Shown here: one piece after another, positions 56,206-64,000 of the stretch | How the letters are laid out: every line of letters begins with the position of its first letter | Numbering within the stretch: the stretch's first letter is position 1 | DNA from: Hyphomonas sediminis | Lineage (GTDB): Bacteria; Pseudomonadota; Alphaproteobacteria; Caulobacterales; Hyphomonadaceae | Assembly (NCBI RefSeq): GCF_019679475.1 | Contig: NZ_JAIEZP010000001.1 | Span: 620,001-684,000 of the forward strand | Direction of reading: 5' to 3' | DNA: 64,000 nt | Position numbers and translations under genes: made by a program | The notes under the pieces: generated by a model | The model's input: only the letters and a program-made list of their open reading frames with translations | Database searches by the model: none | Told to the model about the DNA's origin: nothing

Positions 56206-56386
56206 CACACGAAAGCGTGAACTGCAGTTACGGCGAGTTAACTTGGAATTTTTTGCTCGCCGTGACATAAAAGACACATCGACGGATCGGAAACATCGCG
56301 CAGCATTGCCCCCCCGCTGCGATACCTTCCGCCGATCGATCCGGGCCGCGATGCTCGGACATCAAGACGCGTGCACCTGCGTCCGG

Positions 56387-56415
56387 CGCGCCCGAACTCC
56401 CCGCGTTCGGGCGCG
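56387..56415 (+). other. Strong hairpin upstream of xthA
   Basis: CGCGCCCGAAC (56387-56397) pairs perfectly with GTTCGGGCGCG (56405-56415) around a 7-base loop. It lies 35 bases ahead of the exonuclease III start and about 180 bases past lolA. No T tract follows; it may be a Rho-dependent stop of lolA, or a 5' leader structure. Confidence 0.45.
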
Positions 56416-56450
56416 TTGACGTTTAAGGTCAGGGTGTTAGCGAAGGCGAC

Positions 56451-57260
56451 ATGACCCGTCCGCTGAAAATCGTCACCTGGAACATCAACTCCGTCCGCCT
56501 GCGGGCACCGAATGTGGCCGATTTTGTCGCCGCCGAGGCGCCCGACGTGATCTGTCTTCAGGAAACCAAGTGCCAGGACGCAGAGTTTCCGGCCAAGGCC
56601 TTCAAGGATATGGGCCTGCCCCACCTTGTTATCCGCGGCCAGCGCGGTGGACATGCTGGCGTTGCCATCGCGTCGCGCCTGCCGATCGAAGAAGCCGAAG
56701 TGCCAGACCTCTGCCGGGAAAACCAGGCGCGGGTGATCGCAGCCCGCCTGCCCTCCGGCCTCGAGATCCACAATATCTACCTGCCTGCCGGCGGCGACAT
56801 TCCCGATCCGGTAGCGAACGAAAAATTCGCCCACAAGCTCGACTTCCTCGACAAGCTCGGCCCCGGCTACAAGACGCTGAAAAAGGGCGCGAAACGCATC
56901 CTCGTGGGCGATCTCAACGTTGCCCCACATGAGAATGACGTGTGGTCCCACAAGCAACTGCTGCGCATTGTCTCGCATACGCCGCAAGAAACTGAGCGCC
57001 TTGAGGATTCCCGCAAAAGCGCAGGTTTCAGCGATGTCGCCCGCCTGGCCGTTTCCGATGAGCAGAAGCTCTACACTTGGTGGAGCTACCGCGCCGCAGA
57101 CTGGGCGGCCTCAAACCGGGGCCGGCGCCTCGACCATATCTGGGCGAACAAGGCGGCGCTGGAAGACGTGAAGGTCGACAGCTACCGCATCCATCCGGGA
57201 TGGCGCGGTGGCTGGAAACCGTCGGACCACGCGCCGGTCAGCCTGAAGATCAAGGTCTGA
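56451..57260 (+). CDS. xthA: Exodeoxyribonuclease III
   Basis: A base-excision repair enzyme with AP-endonuclease and 3'-exonuclease activity. 269 residues with KIVTWNINSVRLRAP, LQETKCQDAEFP (metal-binding Glu), GDLNVAP and RLDHIWANKA, and SDHAPV at the end. It overlaps the converging response-regulator gene by 11 bases. Confidence 0.96.
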   Translation: MTRPLKIVTWNINSVRLRAPNVADFVAAEAPDVICLQETKCQDAEFPAKAFKDMGLPHLVIRGQRGGHAGVAIASRLPIEEAEVPDLCRENQARVIAARLPSGLEIHNIYLPAGGDIPDPVANEKFAHKLDFLDKLGPGYKTLKKGAKRILVGDLNVAPHENDVWSHKQLLRIVSHTPQETERLEDSRKSAGFSDVARLAVSDEQKLYTWWSYRAADWAASNRGRRLDHIWANKAALEDVKVDSYRIHPGWRGGWKPSDHAPVSLKIKV

Positions 57261-57936
57261 GGCGGTATCCGCCTGTATCGGTCAGCAGGAGCTGCGCGTT
57301 GGAGGGATCGGGTTCGACCTTCTGACGCAGACGGTAGATGTGGGTTTCCAGCGTGTGCGTCGTTACGGCCGCATTGTACCCCCAGACCTCTGACAGCAAC
57401 GTTTCCCGGGCAACGGGTTTGCCGGCGGCGCGGTAGAGAAATTTCAGGATCTCGGTTTCCTTCTCCGTCAGGCGGATGCGGCGCCCTTCCTTGGTCCGCA
57501 GCACCTTGGTGGAGGGGCGGAACTCGTAAGGACCGATCTCGAAGGTCGCATCTTCTGTCTGCTCGAAGCTGCGCAACTGGGTGCGCACGCGGGCCAGCAG
57601 TACCGCGAAGCTGAACGGCTTGGAGACATAATCGTTGGCACCGGATTCAAGGCCCGCAACGGTGTCGGCTTCGCCATCCCGACCGGTGAGCATGATCACA
57701 GGCGTGCGGATGCCTTCGTCGCGCATGCGGCGACAGACTTCGCGGCCATTCATGCCGGGCATGTCGACATCCAGGATCACCAGATCGATGCGCGTGTCGG
57801 CGATCTTCTTCAGTGCATCTTCGCCCGATTCCGCTGTCAGCGCCTCGAATCCGTCACTCAGCTCGAACTGTTCGGCGAGGGTTTCGCGCAGGTCTGCCTC
57901 GTCATCGACGATGAGAATGATCTTCCGGCCCGTCAT
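57250..57936 (-). CDS. OmpR-type response regulator, CenR-like
   Basis: 228 residues with a receiver domain (VDDEADLRETLAEQF; phosphoacceptor Asp56; Lys106 in SKPF) and a winged-helix output domain (about 135-228, ETHIYRLRQKVE). The first helix LRETLAEQFELSDGFEAL matches the CenR group of alphaproteobacteria, an envelope-controlling regulator. Start set at the ATG at 57936; an upstream TTG adds six residues. No histidine kinase is next to it, as expected for CenR. The divergent neighbour is an L,D-transpeptidase, in keeping with envelope control. The CenR name is an inference. Confidence 0.85.
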   Translation of the reverse strand: MTGRKIILIVDDEADLRETLAEQFELSDGFEALTAESGEDALKKIADTRIDLVILDVDMPGMNGREVCRRMRDEGIRTPVIMLTGRDGEADTVAGLESGANDYVSKPFSFAVLLARVRTQLRSFEQTEDATFEIGPYEFRPSTKVLRTKEGRRIRLTEKETEILKFLYRAAGKPVARETLLSEVWGYNAAVTTHTLETHIYRLRQKVEPDPSNAQLLLTDTGGYRLRP

Positions 57937-58038
57937 CTGGCTTGCCTTTCGCAATTGGGGGCGCGGGTTTCGCGCCTGATGCTTGCTTATGAAGGTGGCG
58001 CCTGTTTATCCAATAACAAGAACGGGAGGCGCTGCAGG

Positions 58039-58545
58039 ATGGCGCATTTCATAGCATTTTCAGGCGGCTGGATCGAAGGCGATGGCTTTCGCGCCCGCTG
58101 CGCGCTGGGCAAAGGCGGTGTGACACCTGCCGCTGAAAAGCGCGAAGGTGACGGCGCCTCTCCCATTGGCGCATGGCCCGCGCGGCGGGTGTGGTACCGG
58201 CCAGACAAGGGATCGCCGCCGGAAACGGGATTGCCTGTGATCGCGATGCAACCCTCGGACGGCTGGTGCGACGCGCCGGAACATCCGCTCTACAATCGCT
58301 GGGTGCCCCTACCCTTTCCCGCCAGCCATGAACGCCTCTGGCGGGAGGATGGGGTGTACGATCTGGTGGTGGAGCTGGGATATAATGATAGTCCGCCCAT
58401 TGCAGCACGGGGGAGCGCGATCTTCCTGCATGTGGCGCGGGCGGGCTATGAACCGACGGAAGGATGCATCGCACTGGCCGGGGGAGACCTGCGGCAGGTG
58501 CTGAAGCACCTCGCGGGCGGATCGATCATCGAAATCCGGGCCTGA
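58039..58545 (+). CDS. L,D-transpeptidase (YkuD-fold) protein
   Basis: 168 residues with the YkuD-type catalytic end: GSAIFLHVARAGYEPTEGCIAL, with His131 and Cys143. The usual SHGC motif is TEGC here. No signal peptide is seen, so either it is not exported by Sec or another start is used. It could remodel 3-3 crosslinks in peptidoglycan. It starts about 100 bases from the CenR-like gene in the opposite direction. Confidence 0.84.
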   Translation: MAHFIAFSGGWIEGDGFRARCALGKGGVTPAAEKREGDGASPIGAWPARRVWYRPDKGSPPETGLPVIAMQPSDGWCDAPEHPLYNRWVPLPFPASHERLWREDGVYDLVVELGYNDSPPIAARGSAIFLHVARAGYEPTEGCIALAGGDLRQVLKHLAGGSIIEIRA

Positions 58546-58548
58546 AGC

Positions 58549-59211
58549 CTAGTCGCGGCTGCCGAACAGGGCGGTGCCGACGCGCACATGGGTCGCGCCA
58601 TAGCGGGCGGCGAGCTCATAATCCCCGCTCATACCCATTGAGAGGCCGGGAAGTCCGTAGTCCTTGGCGATCTTGCGCAACAGGGCAAAGTGAGGCCCGG
58701 CCGGCTCGTCCACCGGCGGAATACACATCAGGCCGACAATTTCGAGACGGGCCTGTTCGCGCGAATACCGCAGCAAATCACCCACTTTGGAGGGGGAAAC
58801 ACCGGCTTTCTGCTCCTCTTCGCCAGTATTCACCTGGATAAAGAGTTTCGGGCGGCGGCCCTCCTTTTCCATCGCAGTGGCCAGCGAATCTGCGAGTTTT
58901 TCCCGGTCGAGCGTTTGAATAACGTCGAAAAGCCGGACGGCTTCAGCCGCCTTGTTGGTCTGGAGCGGGCCGATAAGATGGAGGGTGAGGCCCGGATACT
59001 TATCCTTGCGGGTTTCCCAGTGTTTCTCGGCTTCCTGGACCCGGTTTTCCCCGAACACGCGCTGGCCAGCCGCCAGCATCGCGTCGATCGCTTCATCGGA
59101 CTGGGATTTCGATACGGCGATCAGCTCGGGCGCAGGATCGTGGGCAGCGGCAAGCTCTGCGAGGATGCGCGCGCGGCGGTTGGCAATGTCCTGGTTCGGG
59201 GTATCAGTCAT
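58549..59211 (-). CDS. yggS: PLP homeostasis protein YggS
   Basis: 220 residues from the ATG at 59211: LIAVSKSQSDEAI with the PLP lysine (Lys35), FGENRVQEAEKHW, HLIGPLQTNKA, GLMCIPP and GMSGDYELAARYGATHVRVG. These are all typical of YggS (COG0325), which binds PLP and keeps vitamin B6 pools balanced. It converges on the L,D-transpeptidase gene with 3 bases between them. Confidence 0.93.
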   Translation of the reverse strand: MTDTPNQDIANRRARILAELAAAHDPAPELIAVSKSQSDEAIDAMLAAGQRVFGENRVQEAEKHWETRKDKYPGLTLHLIGPLQTNKAAEAVRLFDVIQTLDREKLADSLATAMEKEGRRPKLFIQVNTGEEEQKAGVSPSKVGDLLRYSREQARLEIVGLMCIPPVDEPAGPHFALLRKIAKDYGLPGLSMGMSGDYELAARYGATHVRVGTALFGSRD

Positions 59212-59215
59212 CTTG

Positions 59216-59839
59216 ATGAGCGAGAAAGCCCAAGACAGATCAAGGCGCAAGGCGCGTATGGCCGCGCGGGTGGCTGCGCGCCACCTGCCAGAGGGGCTGC
59301 CGCCAGCTTTTTTCCTGACAGATCCGGCGCGAACGCCCTGCCCAGAGCGCGTGGTTGCGGGGCTTCCCGCAGGCTGGGGTGTGATTTACCGCCATTTTGG
59401 CGCGGATGACCGGGAGGAAGTTGCGCGGCGCCTTCTGAAACTCTGCCGGCGGCGGAAAATCACCCTGCTGATCGGCGCGGACCCGGAGCTGGCCGCCAAG
59501 ATCGGCGCCGATGGGGTGCACTGGCCAGAACGAATGGCGGGACAATCGCGCAAGTGGCGCGGGCGGTTCAAACTGCAGACTGTTTCAGGCCATTCTGGGT
59601 ACAACCGTGTACTTTTGAGGACTCTCAGTGTCGATGCGGTCCTTTTCTCGACCGTTTTTGCATCAAACAGCGTCAGCTCCGGTCACCCGATGGGCGCACT
59701 GAAGTTCCGGAAGCTGGCCCCTTCCCTGCCAAAGCCGGTGTACGCACTCGGCGGCATAAATACGGAAAACGGACTTTGCATAGCAGACTCAGCAGGGCTG
59801 GCGGCAATTGAAGGCTGGACATGTTTTGAAGTCCGATAA
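59216..59839 (+). CDS. Thiamine phosphate synthase-like protein
   Basis: 207 residues of the ThiE/TenI fold: FFLTDPARTPCPERV near the start, LIGADPELAAKIGADGVHWPERM, VSGHS, VLFSTVFASNSVSSGHP, and YALGGIN near the end. The pyrophosphate and pyrimidine site residues differ from canonical ThiE, so it may be a TenI-like paralogue. The start could be the ATG at 59216 or 59258; the second lies behind an AAGG stretch. Divergent from yggS with almost no gap. Confidence 0.75.
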   Translation: MSEKAQDRSRRKARMAARVAARHLPEGLPPAFFLTDPARTPCPERVVAGLPAGWGVIYRHFGADDREEVARRLLKLCRRRKITLLIGADPELAAKIGADGVHWPERMAGQSRKWRGRFKLQTVSGHSGYNRVLLRTLSVDAVLFSTVFASNSVSSGHPMGALKFRKLAPSLPKPVYALGGINTENGLCIADSAGLAAIEGWTCFEVR

Positions 59840-59916
59840 CCGGATGCAGCCAGCGCGCGCATGAACGCAACCGATGCCGGATGGCACCTGACAGCAATCA
59901 TCGAATTGTCAGTGGA

Positions 59917-60369
59917 TCAGAACTTGAAGGCCGACTTCAGGCGAATGCCGGCTTCGACTTCCTGGCTTTCCCAACGGGTGGAGGAGTCGATTTCATCGGC
60001 GCCGAAGCGCACTTCACCGCCGACCGAGAAACGGGGCGTGACGCGGAAGGTGGCGCCGGCCTGGACTTCTTCGCGCGGGAGCATGGTTTCACCGGGACGG
60101 GTGACCTTGTCGAGGTTCAGCTGCCAGCGGGAATCCTTGCCGATATGAACGGAGAACTCCTGCGTGGGTTCGGCCTGCCATTGCAGACGCGATTCCGGCG
60201 GCTTGCCCTCAGAAAACTGGCGATACCAATCGGTGCGGGCAGAGCTGGTTTCCGACAGGGTGGGCGCTTCCACGCGGATCACGTCGTCAGCCAGACGTTC
60301 CTGTGCCACAGCCGGCAGCGTGAAGGCTGCAGCCGCAAGGGCAAAAGAAAGAACAAGATCAGCGCGCAT
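59917..60369 (-). CDS. NtrZ-like periplasmic protein
   Basis: 150 residues with a signal peptide (DLVLSFALAAAAFTLPAVA), then a linker and a beta-rich end. The segments DSRWQLNLDKV, REEVQAGATFRVTPRFSVGGE and a final LKSAFKF resemble NtrZ of Caulobacter, a periplasmic protein that restrains the NtrY kinase. NtrY/NtrX are not in the window. A perfect TTAA-N7-TTAA box lies about 40 bases ahead of the start. The call is from memory of the family. Confidence 0.6.
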   Translation of the reverse strand: MRADLVLSFALAAAAFTLPAVAQERLADDVIRVEAPTLSETSSARTDWYRQFSEGKPPESRLQWQAEPTQEFSVHIGKDSRWQLNLDKVTRPGETMLPREEVQAGATFRVTPRFSVGGEVRFGADEIDSSTRWESQEVEAGIRLKSAFKF

Positions 60370-60407
60370 GGCAACTCCCAGCCACTAACGATAGTGGCGA
60401 GGCCCGC

Positions 60408-60423
60408 TTAATGGAAGATTAAC
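60408..60423. promoter_or_regulatory. CtrA-type box TTAA-N7-TTAAC
   Basis: TTAA (60408-60411), seven bases, then TTAAC (60419-60423). This is a full match to the consensus for CtrA, the cell-cycle regulator of alphaproteobacteria. It sits in the 73-base gap between the porin stop and the NtrZ-like start, about 40-50 bases upstream of the latter. Confidence 0.55.
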
Positions 60424-60442
60424 ATTCTGATAAAGCGGGAAA

Positions 60443-61633
60443 TTACATCGATCGTGTGATTTCGATCACAATGCCCTTACGTTCACCCGGCGCGTTCGAG
60501 GCGGCCAGCCCCCCCGAAATATAGCGCGTGTCGACATCCCGCCAACCGGCCGCAAGGCGCCAGTCTTCCAGCGGGGTCCAGACGATACCGGCCTGCCAGG
60601 CATCGCTGGTGAGGCCGGCAAATTCATCTTCTGCGCCGGACACTTCAGCGACGAAACTCAGCTTTTTGAACGGAATGGCGGCGGAGACTGCCCAGGCCGT
60701 GTAGTCACCGGGGCCGGACGCGGCGCCATTATTGGAGTCCAGATAGCTGCCGCCCAGGGTGAAGCGGGAAAACTCCGCCGAAGCGCCCGCCGACCAGGTT
60801 TCCACATTGCCGTAAAGTGTCGGATCGGCCGGGAAATGCGTGTCGGCCTGACTGTAGGCAGCGGCCGCGCGCAGGCGCACGCCGCTTTGCGGAAGGCGGC
60901 GCGACAGGTTCAGCGCGAATTCATAGGCGTTTTCGATTTCCGGGCGGCCTGTGCCAGGAAAATCACGGGCGGGGTCCCGGTCGAGCCCCCGCCGGTCGGC
61001 TTCCGGCGTATAGGAAGCGCCGGCCCGCAGGCCGAGAATGCGCGGGCTGGCATAGCTCGCCCGCATGGCCGGGCCGGTCAGGTCATGATCGGTGCGGGCG
61101 ATCAGCGCGCCGGACGGGTCAAGCGCCGGATTGACGAGGCCGGCATGGGAAAAGAGGACGGGGCCGCCTTCAAAGAAGCGCGTGGCGACGCCTTCATCGG
61201 CGCCAAGGCGCGCTTCGCCATAACCGCCCTCAATATAGATATAAGCCGTTTCGAGACTCGCGCGCAGGCCCTGATCTTCCGGAACCCCTCCGCGCGCGAG
61301 GCCGCTGAACGCGCCGCCCGAAGAGGCCCCTGCCCCGGCAGTCGGCGGGAACACGCCGCTGAAACCTGCCCGCGCAGGATGATCACGCTGCGCCTCAAGC
61401 CCGCCGACGGCGCCGATTTCGACACCATTATCGAGCACATAATTGGCCGAAAGCCCGCCTTTCAGAAGGCCGAGGGCGAACTGGTCCGCCTCCGGCGCGA
61501 TGACGAGGGCGCCCTCCAGGCTGAACTCGGTTTCAATCCCGCCGGCGTCATCCCATACATCCTGCGCCATTGCGGGGCCTGCCGCGAGCAGCGGCGCAGC
61601 AAGGGCAAGCATGACATGGCGGGCATGGGGCAT
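60443..61633 (-). CDS. Outer-membrane porin-like protein
   Basis: 396 residues from the ATG at 61633 (behind GAAGGA) with a signal peptide ending AMAQ and an all-beta pattern: many short amphipathic strands with alternating residues and a GYGEARLGADEGVATRFFEGG segment that resembles the constriction region of alphaproteobacterial porins. The C-terminus ends in Met (ITRSM), not the usual aromatic residue. It probably forms a diffusion pore; selectivity is unknown. Confidence 0.78.
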   Translation of the reverse strand: MPHARHVMLALAAPLLAAGPAMAQDVWDDAGGIETEFSLEGALVIAPEADQFALGLLKGGLSANYVLDNGVEIGAVGGLEAQRDHPARAGFSGVFPPTAGAGASSGGAFSGLARGGVPEDQGLRASLETAYIYIEGGYGEARLGADEGVATRFFEGGPVLFSHAGLVNPALDPSGALIARTDHDLTGPAMRASYASPRILGLRAGASYTPEADRRGLDRDPARDFPGTGRPEIENAYEFALNLSRRLPQSGVRLRAAAAYSQADTHFPADPTLYGNVETWSAGASAEFSRFTLGGSYLDSNNGAASGPGDYTAWAVSAAIPFKKLSFVAEVSGAEDEFAGLTSDAWQAGIVWTPLEDWRLAAGWRDVDTRYISGGLAASNAPGERKGIVIEITRSM

Positions 61634-61750
61634 CGGAGCTTCCTTCATTACAGGCGCAGACATGAGTGACGGCGATGCGCACATCAATACTGGCGAGGCC
61701 AGACCCCCCTTGTTATACACGCCGGGTCAACAAGGAATTGCACGCGGAAA

Positions 61751-62179
61751 ATGCACATGATCAAGCCGATCCTCACCGCCGCCTTTGCCGGCCTGCTTCT
61801 CGTCTCCGGCTGCCAGTCGCGCGGTGGAAATTCCGGTGGGCCGCTCGTGGTCCAGTCGGTTGGAGCGGCCAACCCGTTCCTGTGGCGCGCGGCGCTCGAC
61901 ACGTTCGAAGCCCTGCCCGTGCAATCGACCGATCCCATCGGCGGCATCATTTCCTATGATTGGAAAAGCTTCGCCGACGCCCCAGAGGAGCGCGTGAAAG
62001 CAACCGTTTTCATCCTCGACAGCCGCCTGCGCGCCGATGGCGTGAAAGTGACGGTCTATCGTCAGGTGAACACTGAAGGCCAATGGACCGACGCAACCGT
62101 GGACCCGGAAACGGCCATCCAGCTCGAGAACAAGATTCTTGAGCGGGCGCGTCTTCTACGGACTTCCCAGATCGGCTAA
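61751..62179 (+). CDS. DUF3576 lipoprotein
   Basis: 142 residues with a lipoprotein signal (LLVSGC) and the conserved stretch [14 protein letters not shown] and IISYDWKSF of DUF3576. This protein commonly precedes leuS in alphaproteobacteria. Its function is unknown; the linkage to leuS and, beyond it, lptE suggests an envelope role. It ends 50 bases before leuS. Confidence 0.85.
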   Translation: MHMIKPILTAAFAGLLLVSGCQSRGGNSGGPLVVQSVGAANPFLWRAALDTFEALPVQSTDPIGGIISYDWKSFADAPEERVKATVFILDSRLRADGVKVTVYRQVNTEGQWTDATVDPETAIQLENKILERARLLRTSQIG

Positions 62180-62229
62180 AGCGCCGGCACGAGTCGACAA
62201 CAACCCTATTGCATTCAAGGGAGCCGCGG

Positions 62230-64000
62230 ATGGCCACCCGTTATGATCCGCAGAGCGCGGAACCCCGTTGGCGTGAAGCCTGGGAAAAAGACGACATTTT
62301 CCGGACCAAGGCGCCGAAGGACGCGCCCGGCGCGCCGAAAGCCTACGTGCTGGAGATGTTCCCCTACCCTTCCGGCCGCCTGCATATGGGCCATGTGCGC
62401 AACTATGCGATGGGCGACGTGGTTGCCCGTCACCGCCGCGCCAAGGGATATAACGTTCTGCACCCGATGGGATGGGACGCGTTCGGCATGCCGGCGGAAA
62501 ACGCCGCGATGGAACGCAAGGTCCACCCCGGCAAATGGACATATGCCAACATCGAGTCGATGAAGGCGCAGTTCCGCAAGCTTGGCCTGTCGCTGGACTG
62601 GAGCCGCGAATTTGCGACCTGCGACCCGGAATATTACGGCGCCCAGCAGGCATTGTTCCTGAAGCTGATGGAAAGGGGCCTTGTCTATCGCAAGGCCTCC
62701 AAGGTGAACTGGGACCCTGTGGACAACACCGTGCTCGCCAACGAGCAGGTGATCGACGGGCGCGGCTGGCGCTCGGGCGCGCTGGTGGAACAGCGCCAGC
62801 TGACCCAATGGTTCTTCAAGATTACGGCGTATGCCGACGACCTGCTGGACGCCGTGCAGAAGCTGGAACGCTGGCCAGAGAAGGTCCGCACGATGCAGGC
62901 CAACTGGATTGGCCGGTCTGAAGGGCTGGAGATGACCTTCGCCTTTGAAGGCACTGCGCCCGCCGGCTTTGAAGATGGCATCACCGTTTTCACGACGCGG
63001 CCCGATACGCTGTTTGGCGCGAGCTTTGTCGCACTGTCTCCGGATCATCCGCTGACGATCCAACTGGCGGAGACGTCTGAAGAATTGAAAGCCTTCCGCG
63101 CGAAATGCGCGCAGGTGGGCACCAGCGAGGAAGCCATCGAAAAAGCCGACAAGCTCGGCTTCGATACCGGCCTGACCGTCGCCCATCCGTTCGAGCCCGG
63201 ACGGACGGTTCCGGTCTGGGTCGCAAACTTCGTGCTGATGGGATATGGCACGGGCGCCATTTTTGGCTGCCCCGCGCATGACCAACGCGACCTCGACTTT
63301 GCGCGCAAGTTTGGCCTGGGCGTGTTCCCGGTGGTGCTGCCGCCCGACGCCGACGCGGCCAAGTTTGAAGTAGGCACCGAAGCCTATACCGGACCCGGAC
63401 ATATATATAAGTCTGGTTTCCTCGACGGCCTCGCCATCGACGAGGCCAAACGCGCCGCGATTGCGAAGATCGAAAGCGCCGGCCAGGGCGAAGGCAAGGT
63501 AAACTACCGCCTGCGCGACTGGGGTGTTTCGCGCCAGCGCTATTGGGGCTGCCCGATCCCGGTGATCCATTGCGAGGATTGCGGCGTGGTGGGCGTTCCG
63601 GAGGCGGATCTTCCTGTGCGCCTGCCCGATGACGTGACCTTCGACGTGCCCGGCAATCCGCTGGACCGCCACCCGAGCTGGAAGCATGTGAACTGCCCGA
63701 AATGCGGCAAGCCGGCCCGGCGCGAGACCGATACGCTGGACACGTTCGTGGACAGCTCCTGGTATTATGCGCGCTTTGCCAGCATTTCCGATCCGGAAGA
63801 GCGCGCTTACTGGCTGCCGGTCGATCAATATATCGGCGGCGTGGAACACGCGGTTCTCCACCTGCTCTATTCCCGCTTCTTCTCCCGCGCGATGCGCGAT
63901 GTCGGCGAGCTGGACCTGCCTTCGGGCGAGCCGTTCGCGGGCCTCTTCACGCAAGGGATGGTGACACACGAGACCTACAAATCCGAAGGCGGATTGTGGC
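62230..64000 (+). CDS. leuS: Leucyl-tRNA synthetase, 5' part
   Basis: Class I synthetase charging tRNA(Leu). The frame starts at the ATG at 62230 and stays open to the window edge, giving about 590 residues of a usual ~870. The HMGH signature (52-55) follows FPYPSGR. The zinc-like module CEDCG...CPKCGK and the editing domain ([27 protein letters not shown]) are present. The KMSKS loop lies beyond the window. Confidence 0.97.
   Translation, partial: MATRYDPQSAEPRWREAWEKDDIFRTKAPKDAPGAPKAYVLEMFPYPSGRLHMGHVRNYAMGDVVARHRRAKGYNVLHPMGWDAFGMPAENAAMERKVHPGKWTYANIESMKAQFRKLGLSLDWSREFATCDPEYYGAQQALFLKLMERGLVYRKASKVNWDPVDNTVLANEQVIDGRGWRSGALVEQRQLTQWFFKITAYADDLLDAVQKLERWPEKVRTMQANWIGRSEGLEMTFAFEGTAPAGFEDGITVFTTRPDTLFGASFVALSPDHPLTIQLAETSEELKAFRAKCAQVGTSEEAIEKADKLGFDTGLTVAHPFEPGRTVPVWVANFVLMGYGTGAIFGCPAHDQRDLDFARKFGLGVFPVVLPPDADAAKFEVGTEAYTGPGHIYKSGFLDGLAIDEAKRAAIAKIESAGQGEGKVNYRLRDWGVSRQRYWGCPIPVIHCEDCGVVGVPEADLPVRLPDDVTFDVPGNPLDRHPSWKHVNCPKCGKPARRETDTLDTFVDSSWYYARFASISDPEERAYWLPVDQYIGGVEHAVLHLLYSRFFSRAMRDVGELDLPSGEPFAGLFTQGMVTHETYKSEGGLW

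Overview
This is a continuous stretch of a GC-rich alphaproteobacterial chromosome, densely coding with short intergenic gaps. The gene set suggests Hyphomonadaceae (Hyphomonas-like) or a close relative: the cobST cobaltochelatase pair, a ccmABCDG run, mesaconyl-CoA hydratase with a CitE-like CoA-ester lyase (ethylmalonyl-CoA pathway), a CenR-type response regulator, an NtrZ-like periplasmic protein, and a perfect CtrA-type box. The family is an inference; the class is well supported. I saw no tRNA, rRNA, CRISPR array, prophage or insertion sequence.

Layout. 1-522: end of a tautomerase gene, its terminator, and a repeat-rich island with a MITE-like palindrome. 523-4253: cobS and cobT with an unrelated exported protein between them. 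4394-8977: four consecutive minus-strand lipoproteins (a methyltransferase, MsrA, an amidohydrolase and an unknown). 9170-14553: rpmB, a DUF3108-like protein, a lipoprotein esterase, RluD and a Tat-exported PhoD. 14561-18845: a degenerate SDR, a YdcH-like peptide, a diguanylate cyclase, purEK and a creatininase. 18946-23386: a four-gene Gld-type ABC cassette. 23387-29759: a DUF1223 protein, aconitase and ccmABCDG. 29786-35466: a MarR-histone H1-like fusion, a Nudix enzyme, YciB, an EamA permease, a D-aminoacylase-like enzyme, and a membrane protein/XRE regulator pair with operator palindromes. 35473-39386: ftsY, mtaB, a DUF3617-like protein and dapF. 39441-46199: mch and mcl with small membrane proteins, ArsC, a serine hydrolase, RarD and an aldo/keto reductase. 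46302-51833: ftsK, amtB and a UbiH-type hydroxylase. 51924-55367: an exported agmatine deiminase-like protein, then a minus-strand quartet (CnoX, Lon-N domain, Trm112-like, DUF971). 55546-59839: LolA, exonuclease III, the CenR-like regulator, an L,D-transpeptidase, YggS and a ThiE-like protein. 59917-64000: NtrZ-like protein, porin, DUF3576 lipoprotein and the first part of leuS.

Togetherness. Most of the window is housekeeping, with a strong envelope theme: many lipoproteins, LolA, a porin, an L,D-transpeptidase, NtrZ, CenR and FtsK. Cobaltochelatase (B12) and the ethylmalonyl-CoA pathway enzymes are metabolically linked, because that route ends in a B12-dependent mutase. The most unusual items are the MarR-H1 fusion, the exported SAM-type methyltransferase lipoprotein, the Gld-type ABC cassette, the XRE operator array, the CtrA box at the NtrZ-like gene, and the repeat elements.
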